Assembly (NCBI GenBank): GCA_019314185.1
Contig: JAFCZU010000030.1
Coordinates: 1-24,748 of the forward strand
Reading direction: 5' to 3'
From: Deltaproteobacteria bacterium
GTDB lineage: Bacteria > Desulfobacterota > Desulfobacteria > Desulfobacterales > ETH-SRB1
DNA: 24,748 nucleotides
The number at the start of each line of letters is the position of its first letter. The stretch's first letter is position 1. The position numbers and the translations under genes were made by a program. Under the pieces are notes generated by a model. It was not told the origin of the DNA. It did no database searches and was given only the letters and a program-made list of their open reading frames with translations. Shown in pieces: positions 24,693-24,748 of the stretch.

Positions 24693-24748
24693 TGGTGCCG
24701 GAGGTCGGAATTGAACCGACACGAACTTGCGTTCGGAGGATTTTGAGT
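24693..24748 (-). tRNA. tRNA-Leu(CAA), 3' part only
   Basis: From the right edge inward the minus strand reads A-CTCAAAA-TCCTC: the anticodon loop with CAA and the 3' half of its stem. The variable arm CGAAC-GCAA-GTTCG is long, the T arm is GTCGG-TTCAATT-CCGAC, the 3' acceptor strand is CTCCGGC, A is the discriminator and CCA is encoded. A73 and the long variable arm fit leucine. The 5' half is outside the window. Confidence 0.85.

Overview
The window looks like a chromosomal stretch from a Gram-negative member of the Desulfobacterota (Desulfobacterales-like). This is inferred from moderate-to-low GC, GroEL/GroES next to an FmdB-type zinc-ribbon gene, the dnaX-ybaB-recR string, lipoprotein and RND-type outer-membrane genes, a 32-residue AURKAIP1/COX24-type ribosomal-like protein, and intergenic gaps packed with short repeats. 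No database search was possible, so the taxonomic call is tentative.

Layout. Positions 1-1490 (minus): the start of a secreted small protein running off the left edge, a repeat-rich gap, and a LysM protein gene broken by two frame shifts, one of them an exact 8-bp tandem duplication. Positions 1624-4109 (minus): groEL with a terminator, groES and an FmdB-type zinc-ribbon gene. Positions 4382-4924 (minus): an HExxH protein of unknown role. Position 5347 (+): a 32-codon basic-protein gene with a TTG start. Positions 5542-7526 (minus): hflC and hflK, overlapping by ATGA. Positions 7685-9339 (+): a strong promoter, a MITE-like element, a DUF721 (DciA-like) gene and a TrmN6-like methyltransferase, whose end overlaps the convergent DUF1015 gene (9322-10656, minus). 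Positions 11150-14139 (+): tRNA-Ser(CGA), tRNA-Ser(GGA), dnaX, ybaB and recR. Positions 14442-17719 (+): a YkgJ-type Cys-cluster protein, murI, a small conserved-looking protein, a second MITE copy in opposite orientation and an HD-GYP phosphodiesterase. Positions 17909-19547 (+): a CMAS-like methyltransferase and a lipoprotein. Positions 19671-24372 (+): a tripartite export cassette of outer-membrane factor, MacA-like adaptor, ABC ATPase and MacB-like permease. Positions 24430-24748 (minus): a decayed HTH gene, a terminator and a partial tRNA-Leu(CAA).

How it works together. The window is mainly housekeeping: protein folding, membrane protease control (HflKC), clamp loading and recombinational repair (DnaX, YbaB, RecR), wall precursor synthesis (MurI), tRNAs and export. 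The most notable non-coding structure is the MITE-like pair. Copy 1 (7745-8038) sits between a consensus promoter and the DUF721 start codon. Copy 2 (16626-16829) has 7-bp direct repeats at both ends and stops just before the HD-GYP gene. The most notable coding signal is an in-frame A AAA AAG heptamer in dnaX, followed in the -1 frame by a stop two codons later. It is placed right after the AAA+/collar region, as in the E. coli tau/gamma system. No phage, CRISPR array, toxin-antitoxin pair or defence island was recognised.
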